A stretch of 64,000 bases of DNA. Source: Urechis unicinctus (Eukaryota > Annelida > Polychaeta > Xenopneusta > Urechidae). The stretch lies in the NCBI GenBank assembly GCA_034190875.2, contig CM067344.1, forward strand, positions 68,943,527-69,007,526, in the 5' to 3' direction. Both the position numbers and the translations under genes were made by a program. The notes beneath the pieces are model-generated. The model was not told the DNA's origin. It saw nothing but the letters and a program-made list of their open reading frames with translations, and searched no databases. Positions 62,401-64,000 of the stretch are shown one piece after another (positions within the stretch are counted from its first letter, which is position 1; each line of letters begins with the position of its first letter).

Positions 62401-63360
62401 AATGTGTCTATGGGAGTATTTTACTATGTGAAAACGATGATTAAAATCGATTGGAACTGATGCCGTTTGGTATAGTCTTGACCAGACTTAAAGAACAGTT
62501 AGGTTTGGTTACCAGGCTAGTATTTCATAGCATCTGGATGGTGTGTGTTAGATAACTCTATTGGAAGGGTTAGTGGAACTAGCGTAAATCATTTAGAGTT
62601 TATCTCACCTGCCGGTCGCTTTGTTATGTTTGGGACGGTCATCCCAAATCTGTTATGAGAGTGCTATTGTGAGTTAGTTGCCATGCGGGTCCCATTCTGA
62701 ACCAAACAACGATTGTAGATAAGGTGGACCTTACGTCAGCATAACAGTGACCAGCTTACTGATAGCGTTCTCATTAGTCACTTATCCACTATCACCTATA
62801 TCCACATTCATTATGAGTACCAGCAATAGGATGCGTGTGAATATGTTTCTCTACAAAGTCACATTTTAAAATAACATTGCTTCGTTCGACACACGCACAT
62901 GCATGCATCCCTGGTGGTCAACGATGCCAAGAGTATTAAAATGGCGATGATTTGTCCTATTTCGTATCAAGTCATATCATCAACTGGGAGTTGGGCGGTT
63001 GTTGGTGTGTTAATTATGACCTATGTGGCTTCCAATATAACCTGAGGACGATCGTAGAACTCATGTCTCCTGTGATCTGGCTACTCAAATAATTGATCCT
63101 TGTATTGAGTGTTCTGCTACAAGTCTGTTGTATCCACCCCTTGATTTAGCGCTCAATATAGTTGTCATTTGTACCCAGCTGATATCATACAACATTGACC
63201 GTGGTAAACTTATCTTACACTGCGTTATAACCGTGATTGACCCACCTCTCACTACAAAACGACATTCTCCTGTCAGAAGCTCATACTACACGTACTACAT
63301 GTTTTCAGTTAGCGCAACAGTACTTGATTGTACAAGCTTTGATTACCGCCCCAACACACC
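59481..63360. other. Intergenic, no gene seen
   Basis: About 3.9 kb. Small frames at 59721-59807, 59930-60217 and 60302-60607 start with Met, but they lack recognised motifs, splice partners or a poly(A) signal in a suitable place. Confidence 0.4.
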
Positions 63361-63361
63361 A

Positions 63362-64000
63362 CCACGGCATTCTTACTTACTGACCCTCTTCATCACCAGG
63401 CCATTCTTATTTACCGCCCATCTTCATCACCAGGCCATTCTTACTTACCACCCCTCTTTATCACCAGGCCATTCTTACTTACCGTCCCTCTTCATCACCA
63501 GGCCATTCTTACTTACCACCCCTCTTCATCACCAGGCCATTCTTACTTACCACCCCTCTTCATCACCACGTCATTCTAAATTACCTACCCTCTTCGTCAC
63601 CAGGCCATTCTTACTTACCGCCCCTCTTCATCAGCAGGACTTTCTTACTTACCGTCCCTCTTCATCAGGAGCAAATCTTATCTACATTCCATCCATATCA
63701 GGAGTCCATTGTTGCTTATCGTCCCTCGATATCATGAGTGTATGGTTGTTTATCATCCCTCCGTGTCCTGAGCTAGTGGTTGCTAATCAACCCTCCATAT
63801 CATGAGCAAGTAGTTGCTTATCATCCCTCCATATCAGGAATAAATTGTTACTTATCATCCTTCCATGGTGTGAGGAAGTTGTTGCTTATCATACCTCCAT
63901 ATAAGAAGCAAGTTGTTGCTTAACATCCCTCCATATAAGAAGCAACGTGTTGCTTATCATACCTCCATATCATGAGCAAGTTGTTGCTTATCATCCCACC
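63362..64000 (+). repeat. 34-bp minisatellite, runs off the window
   Basis: Copies start at about 63396, 63430, 63464, 63498, 63532, 63566 and 63600 (34 bp apart), with the unit CCAGGCCATTCTTACTTACC plus ACCCCTCTTCATCA. After 63660 the same period continues with a different consensus (AGTTGTTGCTTATCATCCCT plus CCATATCATGAGCA). The 225-codon frame over it is an artefact. Confidence 0.93.

Noticed and set aside
63128-63805. 225-codon frame on the plus strand
   Set aside because: It lies mostly over a 34-bp minisatellite lacking stops, so the frame stays open by chance; the period is not divisible by three, so successive units read differently.

Overview
This window is animal nuclear DNA, most likely from a marine invertebrate (a lophotrochozoan or an invertebrate deuterostome; I cannot settle the phylum). 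Supporting signs are genes with GT-AG introns, AATAAA poly(A) signals, a single-exon rhodopsin-type GPCR of a kind expanded in such animals, THAP domains, a Polinton-like family-B DNA polymerase relic, and many micro- and minisatellites. No bacterial-type operons are present. Only two genes look clearly intact: a class A GPCR (397-1599, minus) and a two-coding-exon CCDC115/Vma22 V-ATPase assembly factor (29182-30137, plus).

Layout. 0-2 kb: a (TA)n tract and the GPCR. 4.66-7.44 kb: a terminal-inverted-repeat element whose ends are packed with CACGTG palindromes. It contains a spliced DUF4806-like gene, a tRNA-like SINE, a 30-bp minisatellite and a nested 324-bp MITE. 7.5-8.2 kb: two GPCR pseudogene fragments in swapped order. 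8.3-10.9 kb: a broken family-B DNA polymerase, a second partial copy of it, and a Ty3/gypsy reverse-transcriptase scrap. 11-22.1 kb: a satellite domain of ~267-bp monomers with a ~1,044-bp four-monomer higher-order repeat, bounded on both sides by (TG)n and holding a 2.7-kb non-satellite island with possible exons. 22.2-28.6 kb: a possible orphan terminal exon and two side-by-side damaged THAP-domain genes. 29.1-30.5 kb: CCDC115. 30.7-64 kb: no convincing gene, but at least eight unrelated minisatellites (22, 28, 34, 42, 42, 43, 44 and 49 bp), G-rich and GA-rich tracts, palindromic MITE-like elements, and dispersed repeats copied at 31.9, 34.0 and 58.7 kb.

The genes do not form a pathway. The GPCR is a plasma-membrane receptor and CCDC115 helps assemble the V-ATPase in the ER. 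The rest is mobile-element and tandem-repeat history. The most unusual items are the CACGTG-ended element carrying a DUF4806-like gene, and the higher-order satellite whose monomers each carry a CTTGTG...CACAAG palindrome related to motifs in its flanks. All family assignments are from memory of conserved motifs; no search was run.
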